Below, one piece after another: positions 8,685-17,228 of a DNA stretch of 64,000 bases. How positions within the stretch are numbered: position 1 is the first letter of the stretch; the number at the start of each line of letters is the position of its first letter. Position numbers and translations under genes: made by a program. Source of the DNA: JAMQKA01 sp043951865 (lineage in GTDB: Bacteria; Bacteroidota; Rhodothermia; Balneolales; Balneolaceae); NCBI RefSeq assembly GCF_043951865.1, contig NZ_JBINJF010000013.1, positions 57,660 to 121,659 on the forward strand, read 5' to 3'. The notes below the pieces were generated by a model. That model worked only from the letters and a program-made list of their open reading frames with translations, did no database searches and was not told the DNA's origin.

Positions 8685-9572
8685 GTGAGTAACAACAACT
8701 TCAAGATCTGGATTGCGGCGGCCCGCCCCCAAACGCTTGCAGCTGCTTTTGTCCCGGTTTTTGTGGGTGTGGCGCTTGCGTTGAACGATCGGGTTTTTGA
8801 TGCGCTTCCCAGCATGGTGGCACTGGTCTGTGCACTTCTGATCCAGGTCGGTACCAACTTTGCCAACGATTATTTCGATTTTAAAAAGGGTGCTGATACG
8901 GATACACGCATAGGATTTGAGCGTGCCACCGCCTCGGGACTGGTCTCCGCTCGCCAGATGCTTTTTGCCACCGTTATTACCATGGGACTTGCGTTCCTGC
9001 TAGGGCTGTACCTTGTGTGGCACGCCGGATGGATTATTCTCCTGATCGGTGTGTTATCGCTGATCTGCGGCGTGCTTTACACGGGCGGACCTTTCCCGCT
9101 TGGTTACAATGGGCTTGGGGATATTTTCGTATTTATCTTTTTCGGAATTGTTGCGGTTATGGGCACTTATTATGTAAATGCCCTGCAGTGGTCCGTCTCT
9201 TCTTTCTGGGCCTCACTGGCGGTTGGCGCTCTTTCCACCAATATTTTGGTAGTGAATAATCTTCGGGATATTGAGCAGGACCGCCCCGCCGGCAAGAATA
9301 CCATCGGGGTCCTGTTCGGGGAAAACGCCCTCCGGTTCGAGTACCTTTTTATGCTGCTGATCTCGCTGGCCATTCCCCCCCACTTTTTCTTCCGGCTGGA
9401 GTATGGATGGCCTGCCTTCCTCCCGTACCTGACAATACCCGCCGCGCTGCTGCTGCTCAAACAGATATGGACGGAAACCGACAAGCGCAAGCTCAATGAC
9501 ACGCTCGAACGCACCGCACAGTTTATGACGATATTCGGTCTCCTGTTTGGTATTGGAATTATTCTCGGATAG
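8685..9572 (+). CDS. menA: 1,4-dihydroxy-2-naphthoate polyprenyltransferase MenA
   Basis: This is a polytopic UbiA-superfamily prenyltransferase that attaches the polyprenyl tail to 1,4-dihydroxy-2-naphthoate in the inner membrane. The opening WIAAARPQTLAAAFVPV is typical of MenA. The first Asp-rich motif is NDYFD (residues 61-65), the second is NNLRDIEQD, and about eight or nine hydrophobic segments are visible over 295 residues. The start is a GTG at 8685; no better ATG exists. It is the first gene of menA-menC-menE; the stop is 2 bp from the start of menC. Confidence 0.95.
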   Translation: MSNNNFKIWIAAARPQTLAAAFVPVFVGVALALNDRVFDALPSMVALVCALLIQVGTNFANDYFDFKKGADTDTRIGFERATASGLVSARQMLFATVITMGLAFLLGLYLVWHAGWIILLIGVLSLICGVLYTGGPFPLGYNGLGDIFVFIFFGIVAVMGTYYVNALQWSVSSFWASLAVGALSTNILVVNNLRDIEQDRPAGKNTIGVLFGENALRFEYLFMLLISLAIPPHFFFRLEYGWPAFLPYLTIPAALLLLKQIWTETDKRKLNDTLERTAQFMTIFGLLFGIGIILG

Positions 9573-9574
9573 CC

Positions 9575-10669
9575 ATGAATATTCAGCTTTACCAATATCG
9601 GTTCCCGTTCAAGCAAACCTTTGTCACCGCTTCTGACTCCTATACCGAACGGGAAGGGATCATTTTTATACTGCGTCACAAGGGGATCGAAGCATATGGA
9701 GAGGCAGCCCCCCTGCCCGGTTTTTCAGGAGAATCGCTCCATGAGGTGCGGCGCTACCTGGCTGTTCACAACAGCAGCTTTCATGCATACATCCGGGAAG
9801 CGGTGCAAAAATACGAAACCGGGATGCACCACCTGCTGCCGGTACTCCCCTCCTCCCTGGCTTTCGGGCTCGACACGCTGCTGGCTGACTACTGGTCAAA
9901 AGCCAAACAGGTTCCCCTGCCGAAAATGCTTTTCAAAAAATCGCGATCCCAAATTACAGTCAATGCCACACTGCCGATCGACAAGAAAGAGGCGCTGCTT
10001 GCCCGGGCCCTGGCATACCGGGAGGCGGGATACCGAACCATAAAACTCAAAGTCGGTGCCGATTTCAGCCACGAGCTTGCAGTAATAAAAGCATTAAGGA
10101 GTCGATTTCCTGATCTCAATATCAGGATAGACGCCAACCAGGGCTGGAGCCCGGAGGAGGCGGCCAACCAACTCGATAAGCTGACCCCGCTGCGGATCGA
10201 GTATTGCGAAGAGCCGCTGAAGCAGCCAACCCCGGCCGGCCTGGCAAAGCTCCGGCAAAGCGTCACCATCCCGATTGCGCTCGACGAGTCGTTATACTGC
10301 AATAAAGATGTCGACGACTGGATTAAAAGCCGTTGTGCTGACATCCTGGTGGTTAAACCGATGGTCCTGGGAGGATTCAAAAGTTTTTTTGAAACATTTC
10401 GCCTTGCTGACAATCATGATTACAAACTCGTCGTTACGACATCGCTGGAAGGCGGCATCGGCCGGATGATGACGGCTATTTTGGCAGCCGGTGCCGGTTC
10501 TACAGCACTTGCACAGGGACTGGCTACAGGAAACCGCCTGGCCCTGGATGTCTGGAATGATCAACCATACATTAAAAACGGGACCATGCATCTACCTGAA
10601 AAAGAAGGCCTCGGCATGCAGTTTAACCCGGAAAAGCTTGCACCTGCAGTTAAAAAGATAGAGCTGTAA
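9575..10669 (+). CDS. menC: o-Succinylbenzoate synthase MenC
   Basis: This enolase-superfamily dehydratase turns SHCHC into o-succinylbenzoate. The 364-residue protein keeps the catalytic layout of the family: KLK in TIKLKVG (Lys157 and Lys159), metal ligands in RIDANQGW (Asp186), YCEEPL (Glu212/213) and ALDES (Asp237), and the distal lysine in LVVKPMVLGG (Lys261). Dipeptide epimerases share this layout, so the MenC assignment relies on the position between menA and menE. ATG at 9575. The next gene begins 2 bp after the stop, so the three genes are probably one transcript. Confidence 0.92.
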   Translation: MNIQLYQYRFPFKQTFVTASDSYTEREGIIFILRHKGIEAYGEAAPLPGFSGESLHEVRRYLAVHNSSFHAYIREAVQKYETGMHHLLPVLPSSLAFGLDTLLADYWSKAKQVPLPKMLFKKSRSQITVNATLPIDKKEALLARALAYREAGYRTIKLKVGADFSHELAVIKALRSRFPDLNIRIDANQGWSPEEAANQLDKLTPLRIEYCEEPLKQPTPAGLAKLRQSVTIPIALDESLYCNKDVDDWIKSRCADILVVKPMVLGGFKSFFETFRLADNHDYKLVVTTSLEGGIGRMMTAILAAGAGSTALAQGLATGNRLALDVWNDQPYIKNGTMHLPEKEGLGMQFNPEKLAPAVKKIEL

Positions 10670-10671
10670 TC

Positions 10672-12165
10672 GTGGATAAAGATACTGCTTCCATCCCCTC
10701 ATTTGGCACACCGGACCCCGAAAACCTGTTTTTAGCGTCTGCAGAGGGCCTGTATTCCTATCACCAGCTCAACCGCTATAGAACCTATCTCATGCACCGG
10801 CTCCAGGATTTCGATATCAGCGGCAGCCGCCCCGTGGGCTTTGTGGCCAATTCGTGTGACGAGCTGGTTATGGCTGTCGCCTCCTGCTGGAAAAGCGGCT
10901 TGCCATTTGCCTGTTTTAACCCCTCTTCTCCTGCACAGGAGCTGGAGGCACAAATTACGGAGCTGAATCCCGCCCTGCTTATAACGCAGGGAGATCTGCC
11001 ACTCTCACCAGAAAAATTGCCGCCGGTTCTTTCGATTCAAGAACTCAGCCTGGAAAACGCATTCAGAAACGAACCGGGCGACTCCACAGTATCACCGGGT
11101 TTCAGCTTTGACCCCGATCCTGATCAAGTATTTGGATACTTTTTTACTTCCGGAACCTCCTCTTCAGCCAAGATTGTCCCTCTCAGGCGCCGGCAGATGC
11201 TTTTCGCCGCCCGCGCCTCAGCCCGGAACTTCCGTCCCGATTCCAACCATTTCTGGCTTCTTTGTCTCCCCCTAAACCATGTGGGAGGAATTTCCATCAT
11301 CATCCGATCGCTCCTGTACGGGTCCGGTATTTACCGGATGAAAAAGTTCGATGAGCAGATGGTTGGCACATTTCTCTCGGAAAACAAGCTGTTCCAGGCT
11401 GCTTCTCTTGTCCCCACCATGTTGAAGAGACTGATCGACATCCCCGCTTTCCGGACGCACCCGACATTCAAGGCGATATTACTTGGCGGGGGACCTATTT
11501 CCACCGCGCTGCTGGAGCGGGCCGTCGCCAAGGGCGTGCCGGTAGTGGCCAGCTACGGCATGACTGAAACCTGTGCGCAGATTGCGGCAAATCCCCTGTT
11601 GAAACCGAGTGGCACCTATATTCCAAGGAAAAGTGTGGGACCCATTTTTGAACCCAATGATATTCAAATTCGGGATGAGGGCGGCACTGCCGTGAAGGGA
11701 AATACCCCGGGACTGATCTGGCTTAAAGGGCCGCAGGTGTTTGACGGCTACCTGAACAAAGACCTGACCCGGCAGAGATTTGATGAGCAAGGCTGGTTTA
11801 ATACCGGAGATTTTGGATATTTAAACGGCAACAGGCATCTTTTTATCGAATCGCGCCGATCTGACCTGATTATCACGGGCGGCGAAAATGTATCGCCCTA
11901 CGAGGTGGAAGAGCAACTGGAAAGGCTGGAGACGATCCGGCGAGCAGCTGTTACCGGTATTCCTGACGAAGAGTGGGGCGAGCGGGTGGTGGCTGCCGTA
12001 GTCGTTGAAAAGGGAGCCCCCTTTGATCCGGAAGCGATCCGTGAGAAGCTTGAACAACGGTTGATTGCCTATAAAATCCCCAAACAGATTTTAGCCGTCG
12101 GGGAACTGCCCACCAACAGAACCGGCAAAGTTATTCGATCAGAGCTTCCCAGTTTATTCAAATAA
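10672..12165 (+). CDS. menE: o-Succinylbenzoate-CoA ligase MenE
   Basis: This is an adenylate-forming enzyme (ANL superfamily) that activates o-succinylbenzoate to its CoA thioester. It shows the P-loop-like FTSGTSSSAKIVPL, the block SYGMTETCAQIA, GWFNTGDFGYL and RSDLIITGGENVSPYEVE, and the C-terminal catalytic lysine context TNRTGKVIRSEL. At 497 residues it is normal for the family. The start is a GTG at 10672, directly after the menC stop. With menF, D, H, B, A and C this completes the pathway to demethylmenaquinone except for the DHNA-CoA thioesterase, which is not in the window, and the final methyltransferase. Confidence 0.94.
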   Translation: MDKDTASIPSFGTPDPENLFLASAEGLYSYHQLNRYRTYLMHRLQDFDISGSRPVGFVANSCDELVMAVASCWKSGLPFACFNPSSPAQELEAQITELNPALLITQGDLPLSPEKLPPVLSIQELSLENAFRNEPGDSTVSPGFSFDPDPDQVFGYFFTSGTSSSAKIVPLRRRQMLFAARASARNFRPDSNHFWLLCLPLNHVGGISIIIRSLLYGSGIYRMKKFDEQMVGTFLSENKLFQAASLVPTMLKRLIDIPAFRTHPTFKAILLGGGPISTALLERAVAKGVPVVASYGMTETCAQIAANPLLKPSGTYIPRKSVGPIFEPNDIQIRDEGGTAVKGNTPGLIWLKGPQVFDGYLNKDLTRQRFDEQGWFNTGDFGYLNGNRHLFIESRRSDLIITGGENVSPYEVEEQLERLETIRRAAVTGIPDEEWGERVVAAVVVEKGAPFDPEAIREKLEQRLIAYKIPKQILAVGELPTNRTGKVIRSELPSLFK

Positions 12166-12222
12166 TTTTACTTAAAAATATTTGCAACTCCCGACAATAC
12201 TTAATAGATAGTGGAGCGAAAG

Positions 12223-12467
12223 CTTAACCCGGATTATTCGCTAAACAGTACAGGTAAGGTTAAGCCATTGATGTCCTTGCACGTAAGAAAAACTGCCTGT
12301 TGCTTTAAATTTGAGTATTGCCGAAAATAGCCGCGAAATTCAGTCGTGGCACTTCTCAGAAGGGAAAGTGATGTGCTGAAGGTGCAAAAAAGTACCTTCC
12401 AGCCCTCATTTTTCCTTTGCCTCGCACATAACTAAATTTTCTGGTGAATAGAATAATTCGGGTTTAG
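12223..12467. repeat. Foldback MITE-like repeat, copy 2
   Basis: This 245-bp element lies in the 455-bp gap between menE and the sugar-acid kinase gene. The left end reads CTTAACCCGGATTATTCGC; the reverse complement of the right end is CTAAACCCGAATTATTC followed by TATTCACCAGAAAATTT. The interior differs from the other copies and contains short hairpins (for example CTTCTCAGAAGG). No coding frame. The remainder of the gap shows nothing recognisable. Confidence 0.65.
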
Positions 12468-12620
12468 AAACGGGAGCCGGGATACAAGGTACAGCTAGCG
12501 CAGCCACATGAACACACTATGACGGCTGAACTATGTCGTTCTCCGGGGACTATCATCTCCTTTTTCTTGATTGACAGCTATTACAATACAGATGCTCAAA
12601 GAACGCGTGTTACCAGTACG

Positions 12621-13583
12621 ATGAGACAAATACATAACGCAAACAACTATTTTTTTAGCTGCGACTGGGGAACCACCTCCTTCCGCTTATCCCTGGTGGA
12701 CTCCAACACCCGGAACGTGATTTATCAACACGATACTTCGGGCGGCGTCAAGAACCTGTTCGGCCGATGGTCCCGGGATCCCGGGCATCCGGATCGAGAA
12801 ACTTTTTTCCTGAATTACCTGGAAGATCAGATTCGGCAGGTTGCGGATCAGGTCAGTCCAACTCTTAAAAATATCCCTGTTCTCATTTCGGGGATGGCCT
12901 CCTCAAGTATCGGGATTGTTGAACTGCCGTACGCCCGGGTGCCCTTCTCTCTCGCCGATGCTTCTGTGTCATCAAGGCTGATTCCCCGTTCCGACCACAA
13001 TACCCGCGATATTTTACTCATTTCCGGGGTCCGGAGTTCCAGTGACGTGATGCGCGGGGAAGAGGTTCAACTGTTGGGGCTGGCGGCCGGATTTTCCCTG
13101 GAAAATGCTGTCGCCGTCATGCCCGGCACCCATAGCAAGCATGTCTTTATCAGGCAACAGCAAGTCACAGATTTTAAAACCTACATGACTGGAGAAGTTT
13201 TCGAACTCCTTTCATCCCGGAGCGTGTTGTCTGATTCCGTTTCTTCCGGCGACATACTGCATACCGATGCCTTCCTGGAGGGGGTTAAAAAGGGCTGCGA
13301 AGAGAACCTGCTGCACGCACTGTTTGAGGTCAGGACCCGGGATCTGCTTGCGGGAGTGGAGCCGGCACCAAATTTTGATTTTTTGAGCGGTTTGATCATC
13401 GGAAGTGAGGTAGGGGATCTCCTAAGCATATCTCCGGGTGATCTATACATTATCGGGAGCGATCCGCTCAACACGCGATATAAAACCGCACTCGAATATC
13501 TGGATTTTAATCCCGAAACGGTGCCAAATCCCGGTGACCTGATCATACAGGGACACCTTAAAATCATAAACCGGAATACTTAA
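12621..13583 (+). CDS. 2-keto-3-deoxygalactonokinase (DgoK family)
   Basis: This is a sugar-acid kinase of the DgoK family, expected to phosphorylate 2-keto-3-deoxy-galactonate (or a similar 2-keto-3-deoxy acid) with ATP. The family signatures are the phosphate-binding opening DWGTTSFRLSLVDS, SGMASSSIGIVELPY, GVRSSSDVMRGEEVQLLG, the block PGTHSKHVFI and TYMTGEVFELLSSRSVL. I chose the ATG at 12621, which gives 320 residues and places the DWGTT motif at residue 14, as usual; an ATG-like frame upstream to 12519 adds 34 unrelated residues. The permease gene follows after 12 bp. KDPG aldolase, a likely next enzyme, is encoded 3 kb away on the other strand. Confidence 0.85.
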   Translation: MRQIHNANNYFFSCDWGTTSFRLSLVDSNTRNVIYQHDTSGGVKNLFGRWSRDPGHPDRETFFLNYLEDQIRQVADQVSPTLKNIPVLISGMASSSIGIVELPYARVPFSLADASVSSRLIPRSDHNTRDILLISGVRSSSDVMRGEEVQLLGLAAGFSLENAVAVMPGTHSKHVFIRQQQVTDFKTYMTGEVFELLSSRSVLSDSVSSGDILHTDAFLEGVKKGCEENLLHALFEVRTRDLLAGVEPAPNFDFLSGLIIGSEVGDLLSISPGDLYIIGSDPLNTRYKTALEYLDFNPETVPNPGDLIIQGHLKIINRNT

Positions 13584-13595
13584 CTCACGCAATCT

Positions 13596-14960
13596 ATGGA
13601 CCAATCGATCTATCTTCTGCTAGTCACGCTATGCTCTATCGCACTACTGCTCGTGATGGTAACCCGCCTGAAAATCCACGCGTTTGTGTCTCTGCTGCTG
13701 ACCAGCGCCTTTGTGGGTCTGGCCGCGGGTATGGGCTTTGATGAAGTTCTGGTCAGTATTGAAGAGGGAATGGGAGGTATTCTCGGTTTTATCGCCATCA
13801 TCGTAGGACTCGGATCGATTTTGGGCAAACTTCTTGAAGTATCCGGGGGAGCAGAAACACTGGCGCGAACCATTGTACAGACATTCGGCAGCGACCGAAC
13901 CTCCTGGGGACTAACTCTTACCGGATTTATCATCTCCATCCCGGTATTCCTGGATGTGGGATTCATTATCCTGGTCCCTATCGTCTATGCGCTGGCCCGG
14001 AAAACAAAAAAATCCACCCTGTTCTATGCGATCCCCTTATTGGCGGGCATGGGAGTTACGCACGCCTTTATTCCTCCCACTCCCGGACCCATTGCAGTAG
14101 CAGACATCCTTTCCGTTCCACTCGGCTGGGTGATTTTATTCGGGGCTATCACCGGCATTCCCGCGGCTATTCTCGCAGGCCCTGTCTTTGGTCACTATAT
14201 CGGTAACAAGATTCACGTTGATCCCCCCGACTTCAGTGAAACGGCCGAAGAATCGGTCACCGAAACCAACAAGAGCGACTTTTTTATGATTTTGACGGTG
14301 ATCCTGCTCCCGCTCGTCTTAATTGTGCTGGCAACACTACTGGACCTGCTGGTAGAGGAGGGAACCATAGCAGAGGGCATTCTTATTATTGAAATTCTTC
14401 AGTTTATCGGCCATCCCTTCAGTGCCTTGACCATCGCAACCTTGATGGCGGCCTATTTCCTGGGATACAAGAAGGGTTTTACCGGGAAAGAGGTCCTCAA
14501 ATTCACGGACAAAGCGCTAGCCCCGGCCGGCCTTATCATCCTGGTGACGGGTGCGGGAGGCGTGTTCAAGCAGATACTGATTGACAGCGGTGTGGGCGAA
14601 GCGCTTGCAGAGCTGCTGCTCGCATACAACATCACCCCGATTATTCTGGCCTACATCATGGCGGTCGTTATCAGAGTCACCCAGGGATCCGCTACCGTGG
14701 CGATGGTAACTTCCGCTGGAATGGTGGCCCCCATTATGAGTGAATTTACCCTGAGCTCCCCGGAAAAAGCCCTGGTCGTGGTGGCCATAGCTGCCGGTTC
14801 CAGTATCCTGTCGCACGTCAACGACAGCGGCTTCTGGCTGGTCAACAAGTACCTTGGACTTACGGAGAAACAGACCCTTAAATCGTGGACTGTGATGATG
14901 ACCATCATTTCATTAACCGGCTTTGCCATGGCCCTGACCATGTCATACCTGTTTTTCTGA
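13596..14960 (+). CDS. Gluconate:proton symporter family permease (GntP)
   Basis: This is an inner-membrane carrier of the GntP family, 454 residues with about 12 hydrophobic segments. Family-typical stretches include GFIAIIVGLGSILGKLLEVSGGAE, given here as residues about 60-83, the block PVFLDVGFIILVPI, THAFIPPTPGP, and near the C-terminus TQGSATVAMVTSAG and SHVNDSGFWLV. Substrates of this family are aldonates such as gluconate or related sugar acids. Position 12 bp after the kinase gene and before the AraD1-like gene supports sugar-acid uptake. ATG at 13596. Confidence 0.92.
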   Translation: MDQSIYLLLVTLCSIALLLVMVTRLKIHAFVSLLLTSAFVGLAAGMGFDEVLVSIEEGMGGILGFIAIIVGLGSILGKLLEVSGGAETLARTIVQTFGSDRTSWGLTLTGFIISIPVFLDVGFIILVPIVYALARKTKKSTLFYAIPLLAGMGVTHAFIPPTPGPIAVADILSVPLGWVILFGAITGIPAAILAGPVFGHYIGNKIHVDPPDFSETAEESVTETNKSDFFMILTVILLPLVLIVLATLLDLLVEEGTIAEGILIIEILQFIGHPFSALTIATLMAAYFLGYKKGFTGKEVLKFTDKALAPAGLIILVTGAGGVFKQILIDSGVGEALAELLLAYNITPIILAYIMAVVIRVTQGSATVAMVTSAGMVAPIMSEFTLSSPEKALVVVAIAAGSSILSHVNDSGFWLVNKYLGLTEKQTLKSWTVMMTIISLTGFAMALTMSYLFF

Positions 14961-15041
14961 GCAAAACATCCCACACTCCAGGTCAGGGAGCAAAAGTGGC
15001 AGCCCGGCATAATAGTGTAAATATTCAAAAAATAATCTGAC

Positions 15042-16007
15042 ATGAGGCTGATTCAGTTCAAAAAAGAAGATTCAAACCGGTGTGTCGGTGTTGTTGAAGA
15101 TGGTGAGGTTTACGAACTTCACACGGTTTCATCCACATACGACCTCTTTCATCATTCGGCAGGGAATCAGGTATCCCTTCGGGAGGCTGCGCAAGAGCTA
15201 ATGTCCAGTATCCGGCACCCTTATACTCAGTTGGTGGAAGAGGGTAGAATTTTGCTGCCCCTCGACCACCCGGACCCCTACCACATCTGGATTACCGGTA
15301 CCGGCTTGACACATACGGGCAGCGCCGAGTCTCGCGATAAAATGCACAGGGAGCTGAAAGAGAGCGACGAAAGCGAGCTGACCGACTCTATGCGCATGTA
15401 CCGAATGGGATGGAAGAACGGTGTTATGGAGGGCGAAAAGCCGGCTTCACAGCCTGAGTGGTTCTACAAGGGCAATGGGCTTATGGCAACGCCTCCATAC
15501 GAACCCATTCGGTCACCCGGTTTTGCCCTCGACGGTGGAGAAGAACCCGAAATCGCCGGTCTGTACATCATAGATCCGGACGGCAAGCCACAGAGGCTCG
15601 GCTTTGCCCTGTCAAATGACTTTTCGGATCATAAAATGGAGCAGATCAACTACCTGTATCTTGCCCACTCCAAGCTTCGTCCCTGTTCTTACGGACCGGA
15701 ACTGCTGACTGGACCCCTGCCAAAACATATTACCGGGAGAAGCCGGATTTACAGAAATGATGAAGTTCTCTGGGAACGTGAGTTTTTGACTGGAGAGGAT
15801 AACATGACCCACAACATCGCCAATATTGAGCATCACCACTTCAAATACGATCTGTTTTGCCAGCCGGGCGATGTCCATATCCATCTGTTTGGCACGTCCG
15901 TTTTAAGCTTTGGAGATGGTATCGAAACAAAAGACGGAGACCTTTTTGAAATTGAGGCCGACTGTTTCGCTCACCCGTTGCGAAATAGATTGGAGACAGG
16001 GTCCTGA
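15042..16007 (+). CDS. AraD1/GguC-like fumarylacetoacetate hydrolase family protein
   Basis: This cytoplasmic protein of 321 residues belongs to the AraD1/GguC branch of the FAH superfamily. The opening MRLIQFKK, the block WITGTGLTHTGSAESRDKMH, the FYKGNG stretch, GGEEPEIAGLYII, and the C-terminal QPGDVHIHLFGTSVLSFGDG are typical of it. Members are often found with genes for pentose, galactose or sugar-acid catabolism and have been annotated as 2-keto-3-deoxy-arabonate dehydratase or related enzymes; the real reaction here is not shown by the sequence. It follows the GntP permease by 81 bp on the same strand. Confidence 0.8.
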   Translation: MRLIQFKKEDSNRCVGVVEDGEVYELHTVSSTYDLFHHSAGNQVSLREAAQELMSSIRHPYTQLVEEGRILLPLDHPDPYHIWITGTGLTHTGSAESRDKMHRELKESDESELTDSMRMYRMGWKNGVMEGEKPASQPEWFYKGNGLMATPPYEPIRSPGFALDGGEEPEIAGLYIIDPDGKPQRLGFALSNDFSDHKMEQINYLYLAHSKLRPCSYGPELLTGPLPKHITGRSRIYRNDEVLWEREFLTGEDNMTHNIANIEHHHFKYDLFCQPGDVHIHLFGTSVLSFGDGIETKDGDLFEIEADCFAHPLRNRLETGS

Positions 16008-16275
16008 CTTTATTTCGTACTGCGTATTGGTGGAGATATATTTAAAAGAAGAGTTACCATCTGAAATTCCACTTCGCAGGCTGTTCTGCCAGGGCCACAC
16101 TGGGAAATGGGCTAATGTCCACAAAGTTTTACGCCTAATCCAAGCTACGAGGCACTTTGTACCACCTCTGGGTCAAAAGAAAGCAAAAATATAGAATGTC
16201 AATTCGCTATCCAGACTAATTGCCTGACAATTCACTATGCCTTGTTAACACTATGGTACGCTGCGTCTGTGTAGT
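16008..16275. other. Gene-free stretch ahead of repeat copy 3
   Basis: With the following repeat this makes 516 bp without a gene between the AraD1-like gene and eda. A frame on the plus strand runs from inside the upstream gene to 16194 but only shadows it and has no independent support. No terminator or RNA was recognised. Confidence 0.4.
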
Positions 16276-16514
16276 GTTAACCCGAATTATTCACAATCAT
16301 ACTAAAATAGATATATAAGTCATTGATATTGTTTGATATATCGGAAATCATCTATAGCTCAAATTTGGGTGCCGTAGCAACGGGCTGCAAAATTTGTCCG
16401 TGCACGTCGTTGTCCCGACGAATGGCTCCTCGACGTATCTTAACACGCCTGCTGGTGCCATTGTCGGGACGCCTCGTGCACAACCAAATTTCTTGGTGAA
16501 TAATCCGGGTTAGC
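16276..16514. repeat. Foldback MITE-like repeat, copy 3
   Basis: This 239-bp element starts GTTAACCCGAATTATTCAC and ends with the reverse complement of GCTAACCCGGATTATTCACC. The interior TTGTTTGATATATCGGAAAT matches copy 1 on the opposite strand. Compared with copy 1 it carries about 125 extra bp that form their own inverted repeat (GTGCACG...GTCCCGACGAATGG against CCATTGTCGGGAC...CGTGCAC). The element is placed between two convergent genes. Confidence 0.75.
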
Positions 16515-16523
16515 AAGACCTGA

Positions 16524-17147
16524 TCAATTATCAGCTTTTTTCAATGATTCTCTCACAATATCAACAATACTGCCAAAGTCGCCTTCCCTGATCTTGTCTT
16601 TGGGAGCAAGCCACGACCCGCCTACTGCCACAACGCTCGAACAGTCCAGATAGTCGCTCATATTGCGGGCACTAACGCCCCCCATCGGGATCAGCTGGAG
16701 TCCTTTATGCAGGTACGGGCCTTCCAGGTTGCGGATATAGTCCGTTCCTCCCGCCGTCTCTGCAGGAAACAGCTTCAGGAGTTCAGATCCTGCATTCCAC
16801 GCTGCTTCAATTTCAGAGGGAGTCATTATCCCGGGAATAAACGGCAATTTATTATCGCGGGCGGCCCTGACCACGCGCTCGCTAAATCCCGGGGAGAGTC
16901 CAAAAGCAGCACCGGCATCCTTTGCTGAACGAACCTGACGCGCATGAAGAATCGTACCCGCGCCCACCTTCAGTTCGGGAAAACAACGGGCAATCGCTTC
17001 GATGGCTGCTAATGTAGCATCGGTCCGGAAGGTTACCTCCATAACATTCAGGCCCGCTTCCAGGTAGGCTTCTGCCAGGCGTTTAGCTGAATCTTCATCG
17101 GCGAGGGTGACGGCGGGGAGGATCTTTTTATCAAACAAATGCTTCAT
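16524..17147 (-). CDS. eda: KDPG/KHG aldolase Eda
   Basis: This is a class I aldolase that splits 2-keto-3-deoxy-6-phosphogluconate into pyruvate and glyceraldehyde 3-phosphate, the last step of the Entner-Doudoroff route. The 207 residues show the catalytic glutamate in NVMEVTFR (Glu37), VGAGTIL, the LSPGFS phosphate loop, the Schiff-base lysine in LLKLFPAE (Lys125), and MGGVSARN near the C-terminus. ATG at 17147. With the nearby kinase it could process 2-keto-3-deoxy acids made from aldonates or uronates. KDPGal aldolases (DgoA) are close relatives, so substrate stereochemistry is open. Confidence 0.93.
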   Translation of the reverse strand: MKHLFDKKILPAVTLADEDSAKRLAEAYLEAGLNVMEVTFRTDATLAAIEAIARCFPELKVGAGTILHARQVRSAKDAGAAFGLSPGFSERVVRAARDNKLPFIPGIMTPSEIEAAWNAGSELLKLFPAETAGGTDYIRNLEGPYLHKGLQLIPMGGVSARNMSDYLDCSSVVAVGGSWLAPKDKIREGDFGSIVDIVRESLKKADN

Positions 17148-17228
17148 AAACCGGTCCTCTAATTACAGGATTGAACCATCATATCGGTATTAGTAGCGCA
17201 AACTAAGAAATCGTTATGAATCGTTCAC

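Noticed and set aside
15910..16194. Frame overlapping the end of the AraD1-like gene
   Set aside because: Two thirds shadow the real gene in another frame, and the tail has no motif or ribosome site.
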